Source of the DNA: an uncultured Lentisphaerota bacterium
Lineage (GTDB): Bacteria > Verrucomicrobiota > Kiritimatiellia > CAIQIC01
DNA length: 52,853 nt
Reading direction: 5' to 3'
Assembly: GCA_903912445.1 (NCBI GenBank)
Contig: CAIWHP010000127.1
Location: 1 to 52,853 of the forward strand
Numbering within the stretch: position 1 is the stretch's first letter; each line of letters starts with the position of its first letter. A program made the translations under genes and the position numbers. This document shows positions 9,856-18,984 of this stretch, piece after piece. Below the pieces are notes generated by a model. It was not told the origin of the DNA. It searched no databases and saw only the letters and a list, made by a program, of their open reading frames with translations.

Positions 9856-11732
9856 AACCATGGCTCATCTCCGCCGCCCTGCTGCTGGCTCTGCCGGCCG
9901 CGCTTGGCGCCGCCGAAGCGGCGCGGACAGCCCCTGATGAGCAGGGTGCGCGGCGAGACAGCATGCTGCGCGCGCAACTCGCGAAGCCTTATCCGGCCGA
10001 CGGATGCTGGCATGACGAGGACTTCGCGCTGGCCGCCTATTGGCTGAATGAGCGCACGGCCGAGGCCGACCAGACGCTCCAGTCCGAACGCGAAAAGGGA
10101 TTCCCCGCCTCACTCAAGGACGGCAGCTTCCACTGGCATGCCTTCATGCTGGAACGGATCTATTTTCTCTTTGCCAAGGACAGCCCGCGCTTCCCCGGCC
10201 GGATGGGCGCCGCCGCCGAAGCGGCCTTGCTCGACATGCTCTGGCAGTGGGCCGGGCCGCGGTGCCGGCTGGAGATGACGCTGCCGGAGCGCGACTTCTG
10301 GAAATGGGGCAGCGAGAACCATCACGCGCAGGCGTGGTCCAGTTTCTGGGGCGCGGCGCAGATTTTCGCGCGGCATCCGGATTACAAGAACCGGAAATAT
10401 GCCGATGGCACCACGCCCGGGCAGATGGCGGCGGCGTTCAACGCCTATTACCTGCGCTACGCCCGCGAGCGCGCCGCGACGGGCCTGCTGGTCGAGTGCA
10501 ACTCCGGCTACAACAAGTACACGCTGGGCGGTTGGTACAACCTCGCTGACTTCGCAGCCGACCCCGTGCTGCGCAAGCGGATGGCCATGCTGCTCGATCT
10601 GTTCTGGGCCGACTGGGCCAGCGAGCAGATCAATGGCGTCCGCGGCGGCAGCCGGCACCGCTGCTACCCGGGCACCGACTCGACCGCGGGTTCGAGCATG
10701 GACGGGCTGGCGTGGTTCCATTTCGGGCTCGGCCATGCCAAGAGCCAGCACCCCAGTCATATGTGCGGCGCGACGACGTTCTGGCGGCCGTCATCGATCG
10801 TCACGGACCTCGCGCTGGATGTCGCGGGCCGCGGTGTTTACGAAAGCTATTCGCGCCGGCCCGGCCTTGCCGAGCCGCGCAAGGCGAGCGCGCCGCCGCC
10901 GAACTATGTCAGCGATCCCCAGCATCCGTTCTTCGTCCCGCAGGGCCTCTATCCCTTGCGGTCCGAAGGCGGCGGCCTGCTCCGCTACACCTACGGCACG
11001 CCGGCGTTCGTGATGGGCACGAGCATGGTCGAGGCGCGGCCGTGCGAAGATTGGTGCGCCATCAGCAGCCAGAATCGCTGGGATGGCGTGATCTTCGCGG
11101 GCCATCCCACCGCGCGGATTTTCACGCAGCCGCTGACGCCGAAGAAAGGCAGCGTCTATAACGCCGAGTGGTCCGTGCAAAAGCGCGGCGTGCTGATCGC
11201 CCAGCGGCTCAAGACCTCGAAGGCTGCCAAGGGCCAGCGCGTCTGGTTCGACGCCGTGCTCAAGCGGGTCGAGACCAACGGCTGGGTTTTCGCCGAGGCG
11301 CCGCAGGCCTACGCCGCCGTCCGCGTGGTCGCCGGCGGCACGGTGTGGGAGGCCGATTCCATGGAGCAGCACCGGAAGAAGACGGGCGGCACGGATAAGG
11401 GCGCCTGGCTCAAATGTCAGGACGAGTTTTCGCCGGTCATCATCGAGGTGGCGCGCAAGAGCGACTGCGCGAGCTTCGCCGAGTTCCAGCGCGCGACGCT
11501 GGCGAACCCGCTGGGCTTCGCAAACAACCGCCTCGACTATACCAGCACCCTGCACAAGACGACCCTCACGCTGTTCAGCGACTATGCGCGGCCGCCGCTG
11601 GTCGATGGGCAGCCCGTGAACTATGCCCCGGCGCGCGTCTACGACAGCCCGTTCCTCCAGTCCGACTTCGGTAGCGGCGTCGTGACCCTCCGCAAGGGGG
11701 AACAGTCGCTCGTTTTGGATTTTAACCGGTGA
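9852..11732 (+). CDS. Secreted heparinase/alginate-lyase-like toroid protein
   Basis: A 626-residue exported protein with signal peptide MKPWLISAALLLALPAAL. Residues about 40-340 look like an (alpha/alpha) toroid with the segment WGSENHHAQAW, which resembles the Asn-His catalytic region of PL8/PL17/PL21-like lyases. The C-terminal half (about 370-620) is a beta-sandwich with NRWDGVIFAG and GWVFAEAP segments. This layout fits polysaccharide lyases of the heparinase II/III superfamily, but no exact family is assigned. The start overlaps the previous stop by four bases. The protein downstream at 15429 shares the same architecture and is probably a distant paralogue, suggesting two related polymers or two steps on one polymer. 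Confidence 0.75.
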   Translation: MKPWLISAALLLALPAALGAAEAARTAPDEQGARRDSMLRAQLAKPYPADGCWHDEDFALAAYWLNERTAEADQTLQSEREKGFPASLKDGSFHWHAFMLERIYFLFAKDSPRFPGRMGAAAEAALLDMLWQWAGPRCRLEMTLPERDFWKWGSENHHAQAWSSFWGAAQIFARHPDYKNRKYADGTTPGQMAAAFNAYYLRYARERAATGLLVECNSGYNKYTLGGWYNLADFAADPVLRKRMAMLLDLFWADWASEQINGVRGGSRHRCYPGTDSTAGSSMDGLAWFHFGLGHAKSQHPSHMCGATTFWRPSSIVTDLALDVAGRGVYESYSRRPGLAEPRKASAPPPNYVSDPQHPFFVPQGLYPLRSEGGGLLRYTYGTPAFVMGTSMVEARPCEDWCAISSQNRWDGVIFAGHPTARIFTQPLTPKKGSVYNAEWSVQKRGVLIAQRLKTSKAAKGQRVWFDAVLKRVETNGWVFAEAPQAYAAVRVVAGGTVWEADSMEQHRKKTGGTDKGAWLKCQDEFSPVIIEVARKSDCASFAEFQRATLANPLGFANNRLDYTSTLHKTTLTLFSDYARPPLVDGQPVNYAPARVYDSPFLQSDFGSGVVTLRKGEQSLVLDFNR

Positions 11733-11745
11733 CAGGAGTCCCCCG

Positions 11746-13704
11746 ATGCATACAGCCCGCCCATGCGCGGCGATTTTCACCCTTGCCGTTTTGCTGTTGC
11801 CGACGCTACCCGCGCCGGGCGCTGCCGAAATCACCTTGGCCAAGGAGGGCCAGTCCTGCGTGGCGCTCATCGTGCCGGATGACCAGGGCAAGGCGGTGCA
11901 ACTACCGGCGGCGAAGTTGCAGCGCGACACGCAGTCCGTGGCGCTGGCGGCGGTGGAACTGGCGGATTACATCGGGAAGATCAGCGGCGCGCGTCCGCCG
12001 CTGTGCACCGAGTCGGCGTTCGATGGACGGTGTGCATCGCGCATCTTCATCGGGCCGTGCAAGGCGACGCTGGCGCTGGTGGGGGCGCCGCCGCCATTGC
12101 CGGAGGAGTTTGTGATCCGCACGGTGGGCAAGGACCTGCACATCATCGGCGGCGACTCGGCGCCGGGCGACCTGCGCTGCTGCGGCACCTTGTTTGGCGT
12201 GTACGACTTCATCGAGCGCGAGCTCGGCGTGCGCTGGCTTTTCCCCGGCGAGCATGGCGAGGTGGTGCCGCACTGCGCGACGCTCACGATCTCCGCGACG
12301 GACCGCCGCGAGCAGCCGCGCGTGCAGAAGCGGAAGGTGCGCAACGTCGCCCTGTCGCGCGAAGAAATATTCAAGCCCGTGCTCGCCCGCTGGGGGGTGT
12401 CGCTGGCGGCTTGGAAAGCGGCGCAGGGGCCGGAGGCCACGGGTGCCTGGTTCCGCCGGCAGCGGCTCGGATCCCGCATCGAGCTTGAGGGTGGCCATTC
12501 CTACGCGGGGTGGTGGGTGAAATACGGTCGGGAACATCCCGACTGGTTTGCGCTGCAACCGGACGGCACGCGCACGCAGAAGCCGGAGCGCGAACGGTTA
12601 TGCAAGTCCAACCCCGCGCTGTGGGACGAGATCGCGCGGGTGCGGATCGCCGCCTTCAAGGCGAACCCCACGCAGCTCACCGCCTCGATCGCGCCGAACG
12701 ACGGCGGCGCGAACAAGTTCTGCATGTGCGAGAAGTGCCGCGCGCTCGATCCCGCCGACGCGCCCAAGCTGCTCAACGATCCCAGCCTGTTCGACCCGGC
12801 CACGGGCCGGCCCTGTGCCGCGTATCCGGCGCTCAGCGACCGCGTCTTCACCTTCTTCAACGAGATCGCCAGGCGCGTGCGGGCCGAACTGCCGGACCGC
12901 AGCCTCGTGTGCTACGCCTATTCCGTCTATCGCACGCCGCCGGTGCGCGTGCAGGCGCTGGAGCCCAATCTCATCGTCGGCTATGTCGGTCTCGACCTGG
13001 AGGCGATCGACACCTGGTCCCGGTTCGCGGCGCGGCTCTACATCCGCCCGAACGACCTCGGCCCGGCTGTGGATCTGGGCCTGCCGCGCAACCAGGCGGC
13101 GCACTTGGCGCGCGCGGTCCAGTTCGCCGTCGAGCACAAGGCCATCGGCTTCGACTTCGACAACTGCCACGGCAACTGGAGCAGCCACGGCCTCGACTAT
13201 TTCGTGCTGTGCAAGGCGCTGTGGAATCCCGACCTCGACGTGCGCGCGACCATCGCCGACTATTGTCGCGCCGCCTACGGGCCCGGCGCCGCGGCGATGC
13301 TGCGCTATCACGAACGTCTGGAAAAGATCAGCGCTGCCGTGCGCGGCGATGCGCTGCTCGCCACCAAGCGTACCCCGCACGCTGCGCGCCTGTGCTTCCA
13401 CTACAGCCCCGCGGCGCTCTCCGCGCTGGAAGCCGACCTCGCCGCCGCGCAGGCTGCCCTCGGCAACACGGACCCCGCCGCACTGGCCCGCGTGAACATG
13501 GCCGCCGACAGCGTCCAGTACGCCCGCCGCGTGACCGCCCTGCTCGAAGTCGCCGCCGACAAGAAGTCAGCAGCTTATCAGCAGCGCCTCGCCGCCGTGG
13601 AGGCGTGTCTGAAAAGCAAAGTCCTCACCCCGTCGCTCGCCCCGTTGCACAGCGATCGCTACCTGCGCAAGGCGCTCTCATCCCGCGAGCGCGAGGTGGA
13701 ATGA
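11746..13704 (+). CDS. DUF4838 domain-containing secreted protein
   Basis: A 652-residue exported protein with signal peptide MHTARPCAAIFTLAVLLL. The N-terminal 150 residues resemble the GH20b/GH67 N-terminal alpha-beta domain that precedes many glycosidase barrels (VELADYIGKISGARPPL, then RWLFPGEHGEVVP). The centre is typical of DUF4838: SIAPNDGGANKFCMCEKC, then VCYAYSVYRTPP and a helical C-terminal part. DUF4838 proteins are common in polysaccharide loci of PVC bacteria and Bacteroidota, and glycosidase activity is suspected for the family but not established here. AGGAG at 11734-11738 lies seven bases before the ATG, and only 13 bases separate it from the preceding stop, so it belongs to the same operon. 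Confidence 0.85.
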   Translation: MHTARPCAAIFTLAVLLLPTLPAPGAAEITLAKEGQSCVALIVPDDQGKAVQLPAAKLQRDTQSVALAAVELADYIGKISGARPPLCTESAFDGRCASRIFIGPCKATLALVGAPPPLPEEFVIRTVGKDLHIIGGDSAPGDLRCCGTLFGVYDFIERELGVRWLFPGEHGEVVPHCATLTISATDRREQPRVQKRKVRNVALSREEIFKPVLARWGVSLAAWKAAQGPEATGAWFRRQRLGSRIELEGGHSYAGWWVKYGREHPDWFALQPDGTRTQKPERERLCKSNPALWDEIARVRIAAFKANPTQLTASIAPNDGGANKFCMCEKCRALDPADAPKLLNDPSLFDPATGRPCAAYPALSDRVFTFFNEIARRVRAELPDRSLVCYAYSVYRTPPVRVQALEPNLIVGYVGLDLEAIDTWSRFAARLYIRPNDLGPAVDLGLPRNQAAHLARAVQFAVEHKAIGFDFDNCHGNWSSHGLDYFVLCKALWNPDLDVRATIADYCRAAYGPGAAAMLRYHERLEKISAAVRGDALLATKRTPHAARLCFHYSPAALSALEADLAAAQAALGNTDPAALARVNMAADSVQYARRVTALLEVAADKKSAAYQQRLAAVEACLKSKVLTPSLAPLHSDRYLRKALSSREREVE

Positions 13705-13804
13705 AACGCTTCATGATCGGGCCGCAGGCCGACTCAAAGTAAGAAGCCGCCTCGCGTTCTTCATCCAAAGTGCGTTAACGATGCGCCGGCGGGTGGGTTT
13801 TGCG

Positions 13805-13833
13805 TTGGCGGCGTGCGGGTGGGCCGCTACAAT
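13805..13833 (+). promoter_or_regulatory. Sigma-70-type promoter for the Gfo/Idh/MocA gene
   Basis: TTGGCG (13805-13810) and TACAAT (13828-13833) are separated by 17 bases, 63 bases before the chosen start. The 190-base gap after the DUF4838 gene has no other clear structure, so a new transcript probably begins here. Confidence 0.5.
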
Positions 13834-13896
13834 GCCGCACATTTCAAATGAACCATCGCTCCATGCATGGATCAAAATAATGGCCGACAGGAACCT

Positions 13897-15258
13897 ATGA
13901 ATACACAACGCATCGATCGCCGTACCTTCCTCGCTTCCGCCTCGCTCGCGACCGCGGGCTTGTGGCTGGGCGGGTGTGCCACTCCCGCGCGCCGCGTCGT
14001 CCGGCCGCGGGTCATCCCTACCAACGGCAAGCTCCACGTCGGCTGCATCGGCATCGGCGGGCAGGGCGGCGGCGTCACCGCCGAACTCGCCACCTTCCCC
14101 AACGTCGAAATTGCCGCGCTGTGCGATGTGGACCAGAAGTACGCCGCCAACAACATCAAGAAGTACCCCGGCCGGCCGCTCTACACGGATTACCGCGTCA
14201 TGCTCGAAAAGGAGCCGGGCCTCGACGCCGTCATGATCGGCACGCCGGACCACTGGCACACGCCGATCGCCCTCGCGGCGATGCAACTCGGCAAGCACGT
14301 CTATTGCGAAAAGCCGCTCGCCCACACCATCGAGGAGGCGCGCCTCATGGAGCGTGTCGCGCGCGAAACCGGCGTCGTCACCCAGATGGGCAACGGCGGC
14401 CACGGCGGCGAGGGGCTCCGGCTGACCAAGGAATGGATCGATGCCGGCGCCATCGGCGCAGTGAAGGAAGTGCATGTGTGGTCCGACCGTCCGGGGAAAT
14501 TCTGGCAGACGCAGGGCCGGCGGCGGCCCACCGATACGCCGCCGGTGCCAACGACACTCGACTGGAACATGTGGCTCGGCCCCGCACAGGTGCGGTCCTA
14601 TCACCCGGATTATGTGCCCCGCCAATGGCGCGGCTGGATCGATTTCGGTTGCGGCGCGCTCGGCGACATGGCGGTCCACAACGCCGACCCGGCGTTCTAC
14701 GCGCTCGGCCTCGGCGCGCCCGACTGGGTTGAGGCAGAAACCTCGGAGACGAACCCCGATTCGTTCCCGGTGTGGAGCATCATCACCTATCATTTCCCGG
14801 CCAAGGGCAAGCGCGGGCCGGTGAAAATGATCTGGTATGACGGCGGGAAAATGCCCCCGCCCCCGCCGGGCATCGAGGCCGACCACAAGCTCGAAGACAA
14901 CGGCATCTACTTCGTCGGCGACAAGGGCGTCATCCTGGCCGGCGGCTGGTCCGGCACGCCGCGGCTGGTGCCGGAGACGGCGATGCAGCAGTTCGCCCGG
15001 CCGCCGAAATCGATCCCGCGCAGCATCGGCCACCGCCGCGAGTGGGTCGAGGCCTGCATCGCGGGCCGTCCGCAGGATGCGCAGGCCGGCTTCTGGTACA
15101 GCGCGCCGTTCACCGAGGCGCTGCTCGTCGGGCTGCTGCCCGTGCGGCTCGGCAAGCGCATCGAGTGGAACGCCGCCGCGATGAAAGCCACCAACGCCCC
15201 GGAAGCCGATGTGCTGATCCGGAAAAACTATCGCCACGGCTTCGGTCTGCCGGTGTGA
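13897..15258 (+). CDS. Gfo/Idh/MocA-family oxidoreductase with Tat lipoprotein signal
   Basis: A predicted NAD(P)-dependent sugar oxidoreductase exported folded through the Tat pathway. The start at 13897 is preferred over 13867 because AGGAA lies just upstream and the result begins with a Tat signal (RRTFLASASLATAGLWLGGC) whose LGGC is a lipobox. The Rossmann motif is GCIGIGGQGGG, followed by EIAALCDVD and the family signature EKPLAHTIEEA (usually EKP). The C-terminal alpha-beta domain covers about residues 165-400. Length (453 residues) is normal for the Tat-exported PVC members. Family members oxidise or isomerise sugars and their derivatives, and the neighbours suggest a substrate released by the upstream hydrolases. 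Confidence 0.92.
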   Translation: MNTQRIDRRTFLASASLATAGLWLGGCATPARRVVRPRVIPTNGKLHVGCIGIGGQGGGVTAELATFPNVEIAALCDVDQKYAANNIKKYPGRPLYTDYRVMLEKEPGLDAVMIGTPDHWHTPIALAAMQLGKHVYCEKPLAHTIEEARLMERVARETGVVTQMGNGGHGGEGLRLTKEWIDAGAIGAVKEVHVWSDRPGKFWQTQGRRRPTDTPPVPTTLDWNMWLGPAQVRSYHPDYVPRQWRGWIDFGCGALGDMAVHNADPAFYALGLGAPDWVEAETSETNPDSFPVWSIITYHFPAKGKRGPVKMIWYDGGKMPPPPPGIEADHKLEDNGIYFVGDKGVILAGGWSGTPRLVPETAMQQFARPPKSIPRSIGHRREWVEACIAGRPQDAQAGFWYSAPFTEALLVGLLPVRLGKRIEWNAAAMKATNAPEADVLIRKNYRHGFGLPV

Positions 15259-15328
15259 GCGTGGGTTGGCTGTCGTGAGGTCGCGCGGCCTCAAACCCGC
15301 CAAAGAACATGGTCCTTTCTTTTGCAGG

Positions 15329-15345
15329 CCGGGTCTACGACCCGG
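15329..15345. repeat. CCGGGTC-TAC-GACCCGG hairpin in intergenic repeat region
   Basis: A perfect 7-bp stem with a three-base loop lies in the 170-base gap before the next gene. Downstream of it the text GGTTTGAAGGGG and CGAAGACGAACGA resembles the gap sequence at about 17955-17990, so both may hold members of one dispersed intergenic repeat. Confidence 0.5.
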
Positions 15346-15428
15346 TGCAACAGGTTTGAAGGGGTGCCGTCGATGGTCGCGAAGACGAACGATAAAGCTT
15401 CCGTGCAATGACCGCAGAAGAACAGCGT

Positions 15429-17849
15429 ATGAAACGAACGAGAAGGCTTATCCTCAGTGTCCTGCTGCTGGCACCGCTGGCCGCGCTGCGTGCCGCCGAG
15501 CCGCCCACGCCGGAGCCGTTGCCCGACATGAGCCAGTGGCGGCTGCCGAAATATGACGAGGCGTTTTTCCAGGGGCGCGTCGTGTGTGGCGAGGAAGCGC
15601 TGCTGTATTGGATGCAGTGCGCGGGCTGGCGCGGCCAAGTGGCGGGCAACCCGGACAAATATTCGCAACTCGAGCGGCTGGCTGGCGGCGACGCGCGGCA
15701 GGTGGCCAAGGTGAACAAGGAAATCAGCGGCGAATGCAAACGCGTGCTGGCCGATGTGCCCGCGTGGCGGAAGTCGCATCCGCACAGCCGCAACCCTTCA
15801 TTCTGGATGCTGCTCGGTCTGCGCGCGCCGGACAAGCTGACGCCGGAGACGCACCGCATCATCCGCGAGACGCTGCTCGCGCTCGATCTCGGCGGCCAGG
15901 AGTGCGGTTACCTCGGGTGGATGGGCGTCAACGGGGCGAACGGCGCGAATGTCCATGGCTACCTCACGCCGCTGACGCTGGCGCCGGCGTTGATTGATGA
16001 CAAAAAAGTTTTGGCCGCCGGCGAGCAGGCGTTGCGCGCCGAGCTCGCGCACATGAACCGCACCGGCGACATGGGTGAGTTCAACCTGCTGGAGAGCCAC
16101 TGGAACGGCGCCGCCAGTTGGGAAATCCTGAAAAAATACATCCCCGACCCGAACCTGCGCCGGATGGCGCGGATGATCCAGGAGCGGCTCTGGATCAACC
16201 GGTTCCTGACGTGGTCGCCCGTGGTCGAGCGCATCACCGGCTCCGGCAGCCGCATGGCGCCCAGCGAGTGGCTGGGCTGCGACAACGAGCGCGCGTTGCT
16301 GGCCACCGGCCTCGCGCAGCCGATCTGGCTGAACTTTTTCTTTCCGTGGCCCGGCTGGGACTCGCGCGCGTACCGCAGCAACTGGCCGCTGACGCAGACC
16401 GAGGCGGCGCTGCCGACCTGTGCCGTTTATTTGCAGGATCTCGCATGGCACAAAAGGCTGCCGAACGAGCTGCAATGCCGTGTGGCCATCAAACACTGGA
16501 AGCCGTACCCGCCGCTGAAAGACGTGCCGGAGTCCGATCCGCTGCGCCCGGCGAAGTACGTCAACTATCAGGGCCGCGGCTACACGCTCGGCTCGGTCAG
16601 CTCGTCGTGGGTCGTCAACACCTGCGTCGTCGCGGCCTCGGCGTGGTGGAACAACAGCCGCAACCCGGCCGCGCCGCTCGGCAGCCCGGAGCGGTTCTGC
16701 GTGCTCTATCCTCACTACGTGTTCAACGGCATGAGCACGCTCGACAAGGGCGAACTGGTTTTTGAGAACGCGCCCGACAAGCTGATGAAGGATGACAAGG
16801 GCGGGCCCGGCGGGCCGTGGCTGCGCGAGTTCGTCGACTTCGGCCGCGTGGGCACGCTGCAGGATCGCAACACGCTGCTGCTCTCCTACACGCCCAAGCC
16901 GGGCACGCATCACGAGGGCCGGACGCTGGTGAAAAGCAAAACGCAGCGCGCGTCGGCGGCGATGTTCCTCTTCCGCTGGGCCGAGGGCACCGACGGCCTC
17001 TACGTCAACCGCGAGCCGGTCCGCAGCCTCCCGCGCGGGCTCGCGCCGGGCGACTGGTGGTTCATCGAGGACGGCGAGGTCTATGCCGCCGTCCGCCCGC
17101 TCGAGGCCACGCGGTTGCGCGGCGGCAAGACCGTGCTGGAAAAGCGCACGCGCCATGTGGTGCTCTACCAGGACAACGTTGCCGCCGCGGACATCACCGG
17201 CATCGCCGACGCCGACTGGGTCAAAGCCCGCACCGGATTTGTAGTTGAGATGGGCGACCAGTCCGAATACGGCTCGTTCGCGCAATTTCAGGACAAGATC
17301 CTCGCCGGCAAGGTCACTCGCGACGAGGCGGATGGCTATGTGCGCCACATCGCCTACGAGCGCGGCGACCGCCAGCTGGACCTGCGTTGGCATTGTTATA
17401 CGGAAAATTATCTCCGGCGTCGCATCGGCGGCGGCGACGATGTGTGGACGGCTTATGCGCAGTCGCCGGAGTTTGCCGTCAGCGACAGCGGCCGGTTTGC
17501 GGTGAAGGACGCGACGCTCTCGGCTCCGTCGGGCAAGACGCTGTGGCTGCTGGCGTGCACGCCGTCGCGCACGTGGGTGGCCTATCAGCCGAACGCGGGC
17601 GAGGGGCTGCCGCTCGCGCTGGATTGCCCGGCCGGCCGGCTGACCTGCGAGCGGTTTCCGTTTGGCAAGGTCGCCATCACGCAAGCGGCCGACGGCAGCG
17701 TGCGGCTCGAGGCCGACGCGGCCCCGGCGCAGTTGCGGCTCGAAACCAAGGCTGGCGCCGTCCACGCCCTCTTCAATGGAGTTGAGGGCGAGGCCGTGCG
17801 CGATGCGAGCGGCATCTGGACCATCCGTGGCAAACCGGGCGAACCCTGA
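15429..17849 (+). CDS. Large secreted lyase-like toroid/beta-sandwich protein
   Basis: An 806-residue exported protein. The start at 15429 gives a clear signal peptide (MKRTRRLILSVLLLAPLAAL); an ATG at 15408 would place seven charged residues before it. The first 480 residues are helical with LLESHWNGAASWEILKKY and FNGMSTLDKGE segments, consistent with an (alpha/alpha) toroid. The rest is a beta-sandwich (RASAAMFLFRW, RHVVLYQDNV). The architecture parallels the 9852 gene, but direct identity is low. A polysaccharide-lyase-like function is inferred from fold and neighbours only, and no catalytic tyrosine or histidine could be fixed. It is the last gene of the left carbohydrate cluster. Confidence 0.72.
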   Translation: MKRTRRLILSVLLLAPLAALRAAEPPTPEPLPDMSQWRLPKYDEAFFQGRVVCGEEALLYWMQCAGWRGQVAGNPDKYSQLERLAGGDARQVAKVNKEISGECKRVLADVPAWRKSHPHSRNPSFWMLLGLRAPDKLTPETHRIIRETLLALDLGGQECGYLGWMGVNGANGANVHGYLTPLTLAPALIDDKKVLAAGEQALRAELAHMNRTGDMGEFNLLESHWNGAASWEILKKYIPDPNLRRMARMIQERLWINRFLTWSPVVERITGSGSRMAPSEWLGCDNERALLATGLAQPIWLNFFFPWPGWDSRAYRSNWPLTQTEAALPTCAVYLQDLAWHKRLPNELQCRVAIKHWKPYPPLKDVPESDPLRPAKYVNYQGRGYTLGSVSSSWVVNTCVVAASAWWNNSRNPAAPLGSPERFCVLYPHYVFNGMSTLDKGELVFENAPDKLMKDDKGGPGGPWLREFVDFGRVGTLQDRNTLLLSYTPKPGTHHEGRTLVKSKTQRASAAMFLFRWAEGTDGLYVNREPVRSLPRGLAPGDWWFIEDGEVYAAVRPLEATRLRGGKTVLEKRTRHVVLYQDNVAAADITGIADADWVKARTGFVVEMGDQSEYGSFAQFQDKILAGKVTRDEADGYVRHIAYERGDRQLDLRWHCYTENYLRRRIGGGDDVWTAYAQSPEFAVSDSGRFAVKDATLSAPSGKTLWLLACTPSRTWVAYQPNAGEGLPLALDCPAGRLTCERFPFGKVAITQAADGSVRLEADAAPAQLRLETKAGAVHALFNGVEGEAVRDASGIWTIRGKPGEP

Positions 17850-17913
17850 ATGCCGTAAGCTGGGCGCGCCGGTGTTGCTTGGGTGGACGCGGCCAACAAC
17901 AGGTGGCGTCGAT

Positions 17914-17929
17914 GGCAGGTCGACCTGCC
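17914..17929. repeat. Perfect 16-base palindrome GGCAGGTCGACCTGCC
   Basis: This palindrome lies in the 266-base gap between the lyase-like gene and the TPR gene, within sequence resembling the 15329 intergenic region. It could be a hairpin-forming repeat or a protein-binding site. Confidence 0.5.
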
Positions 17930-18058
17930 CGGTTTCCGACTGCGCAAGCAGCCGCCCCTGTGGTTTGAGGGCGACGCGACGACGAGAACGAGGCCGATGC
18001 GGGATGCGGCGGGAAGCCCCCGCCGTTATAGAAAACGACGCCGGGCTGTAACATCGGC

Positions 18059-18087
18059 TTGCCTTTTCGGGTGCGTCACGGCATAAA
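18059..18087 (+). promoter_or_regulatory. Putative promoter of the TPR gene
   Basis: TTGCCT (18059-18064) and CATAAA (18082-18087) are spaced by 17 bases, 28 bases before the ATG at 18116. AAGGA follows at 18101-18105. Confidence 0.4.
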
Positions 18088-18115
18088 TCGCCGCTCGCGA
18101 AAGGACATTGCTGTC

Positions 18116-18913
18116 ATGGCCAAAGAGAACGAAAACAGTCCAGAAACTCCGGAAACTCCGGAGACCCCGGAAACGCCAGCGACCCCGGCGGTGCCGGTCA
18201 GGGCCGAGATCGAGAAGATCGTCGGCCCGGATGCGAGCGAATTTCTGCGCAAATACCTGCCGACCATCCTGGTAAGCGCGGGCCTCGCGGTCGCGGTGGC
18301 GCTGGGCTTCGGCGCGTGGCAGAACCACAAACAGGGCCAGGCCGAGCGCGCCGAGCGCCTGCTCAGCGGCCAGCCGATGCCGGAGGAGCGCTTCGGCGCC
18401 GGCCTCACCCTGCCGCGGTTGCAGATGGTCGTGGATCGCTATCCGAAAACGCCCTCGGCCCCGCTGGCGCTGCTCTCGCTCGCCGCCCAGTTTTACGCCA
18501 ACGGCCAGTACGAGCCGGCGCGCACCGCCTACCTCAAGTTCGAGACGCTCTATCCGCAGCACCTGTTTGCGCCCGCCGCCGAACTGGGGCGCGCGCAGTG
18601 CGCCGAAGCGACGTCGATGGTGGATATCGCGCTGGCGAGCTACGAGAGGTTCATCGCGGCGCACCCCGGCTACTACCTGGCACCGCAGGCGATCTTTGGC
18701 AAGGCGCGTTGCCTCGAAGTCCGCGGCCTGCTCGACAACGCGCGCATCGTCTATGAGGACTTCCTCGCCAAGCAGCCGCAAAGCCCGTGGGAGAGCCAGG
18801 TGAAGGCTGCGCTGCAGGTCCTCGACATGAAGAAGCGTGCGCTCGCCAAGGCGCCCGGCGCGCCCGCGGCCAGCGTGCCGCCCCCCGCGCCGAAGCCGGC
18901 GCCCGCGAAGTAA
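18116..18913 (+). CDS. Membrane-anchored tetratricopeptide-repeat protein
   Basis: A 265-residue protein with a short acidic N-terminus containing PETPETPETP repeats, one transmembrane helix (about residues 45-63, YLPTILVSAGLAVAVALGF) and then helical repeat sequence that looks like TPRs (QFYANGQYEPARTAYLKF, then ALASYERFIAAHPGYYLAPQ). The tail is low-complexity Ala/Pro/Lys. The layout resembles YfgM/BamD-like periplasmic TPR proteins that assist outer-membrane or secreted-protein folding, but I do not assign it to either. AAGGA lies 10 bases upstream of the ATG at 18116. The gene ends just before a strong bidirectional terminator and converges on the CpXC gene. Confidence 0.8.
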   Translation: MAKENENSPETPETPETPETPATPAVPVRAEIEKIVGPDASEFLRKYLPTILVSAGLAVAVALGFGAWQNHKQGQAERAERLLSGQPMPEERFGAGLTLPRLQMVVDRYPKTPSAPLALLSLAAQFYANGQYEPARTAYLKFETLYPQHLFAPAAELGRAQCAEATSMVDIALASYERFIAAHPGYYLAPQAIFGKARCLEVRGLLDNARIVYEDFLAKQPQSPWESQVKAALQVLDMKKRALAKAPGAPAASVPPPAPKPAPAK

Positions 18914-18929
18914 GCCCGCGCTTGCGCGC

Positions 18930-18969
18930 AAAAAAAACGGGAAGCAGGAGGGCCTGCTTCCCGTTTTTT
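18930..18969. terminator. Bidirectional intrinsic terminator
   Basis: An 11-bp perfect stem (CGGGAAGCAGG at 18938-18948 with CCTGCTTCCCG at 18953-18963) with loop AGGG is flanked by eight A before and six T after. It can terminate both the TPR gene and the converging minus-strand operon. Confidence 0.93.
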
Positions 18970-18984
18970 CTTTTCTGGCGGAGG

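Noticed and set aside
15798-17765. A 655-codon minus-strand frame over the lyase-like gene
   Set aside because: Antisense shadow with no motif and low-complexity residues; the plus strand has a signal peptide and fold features.
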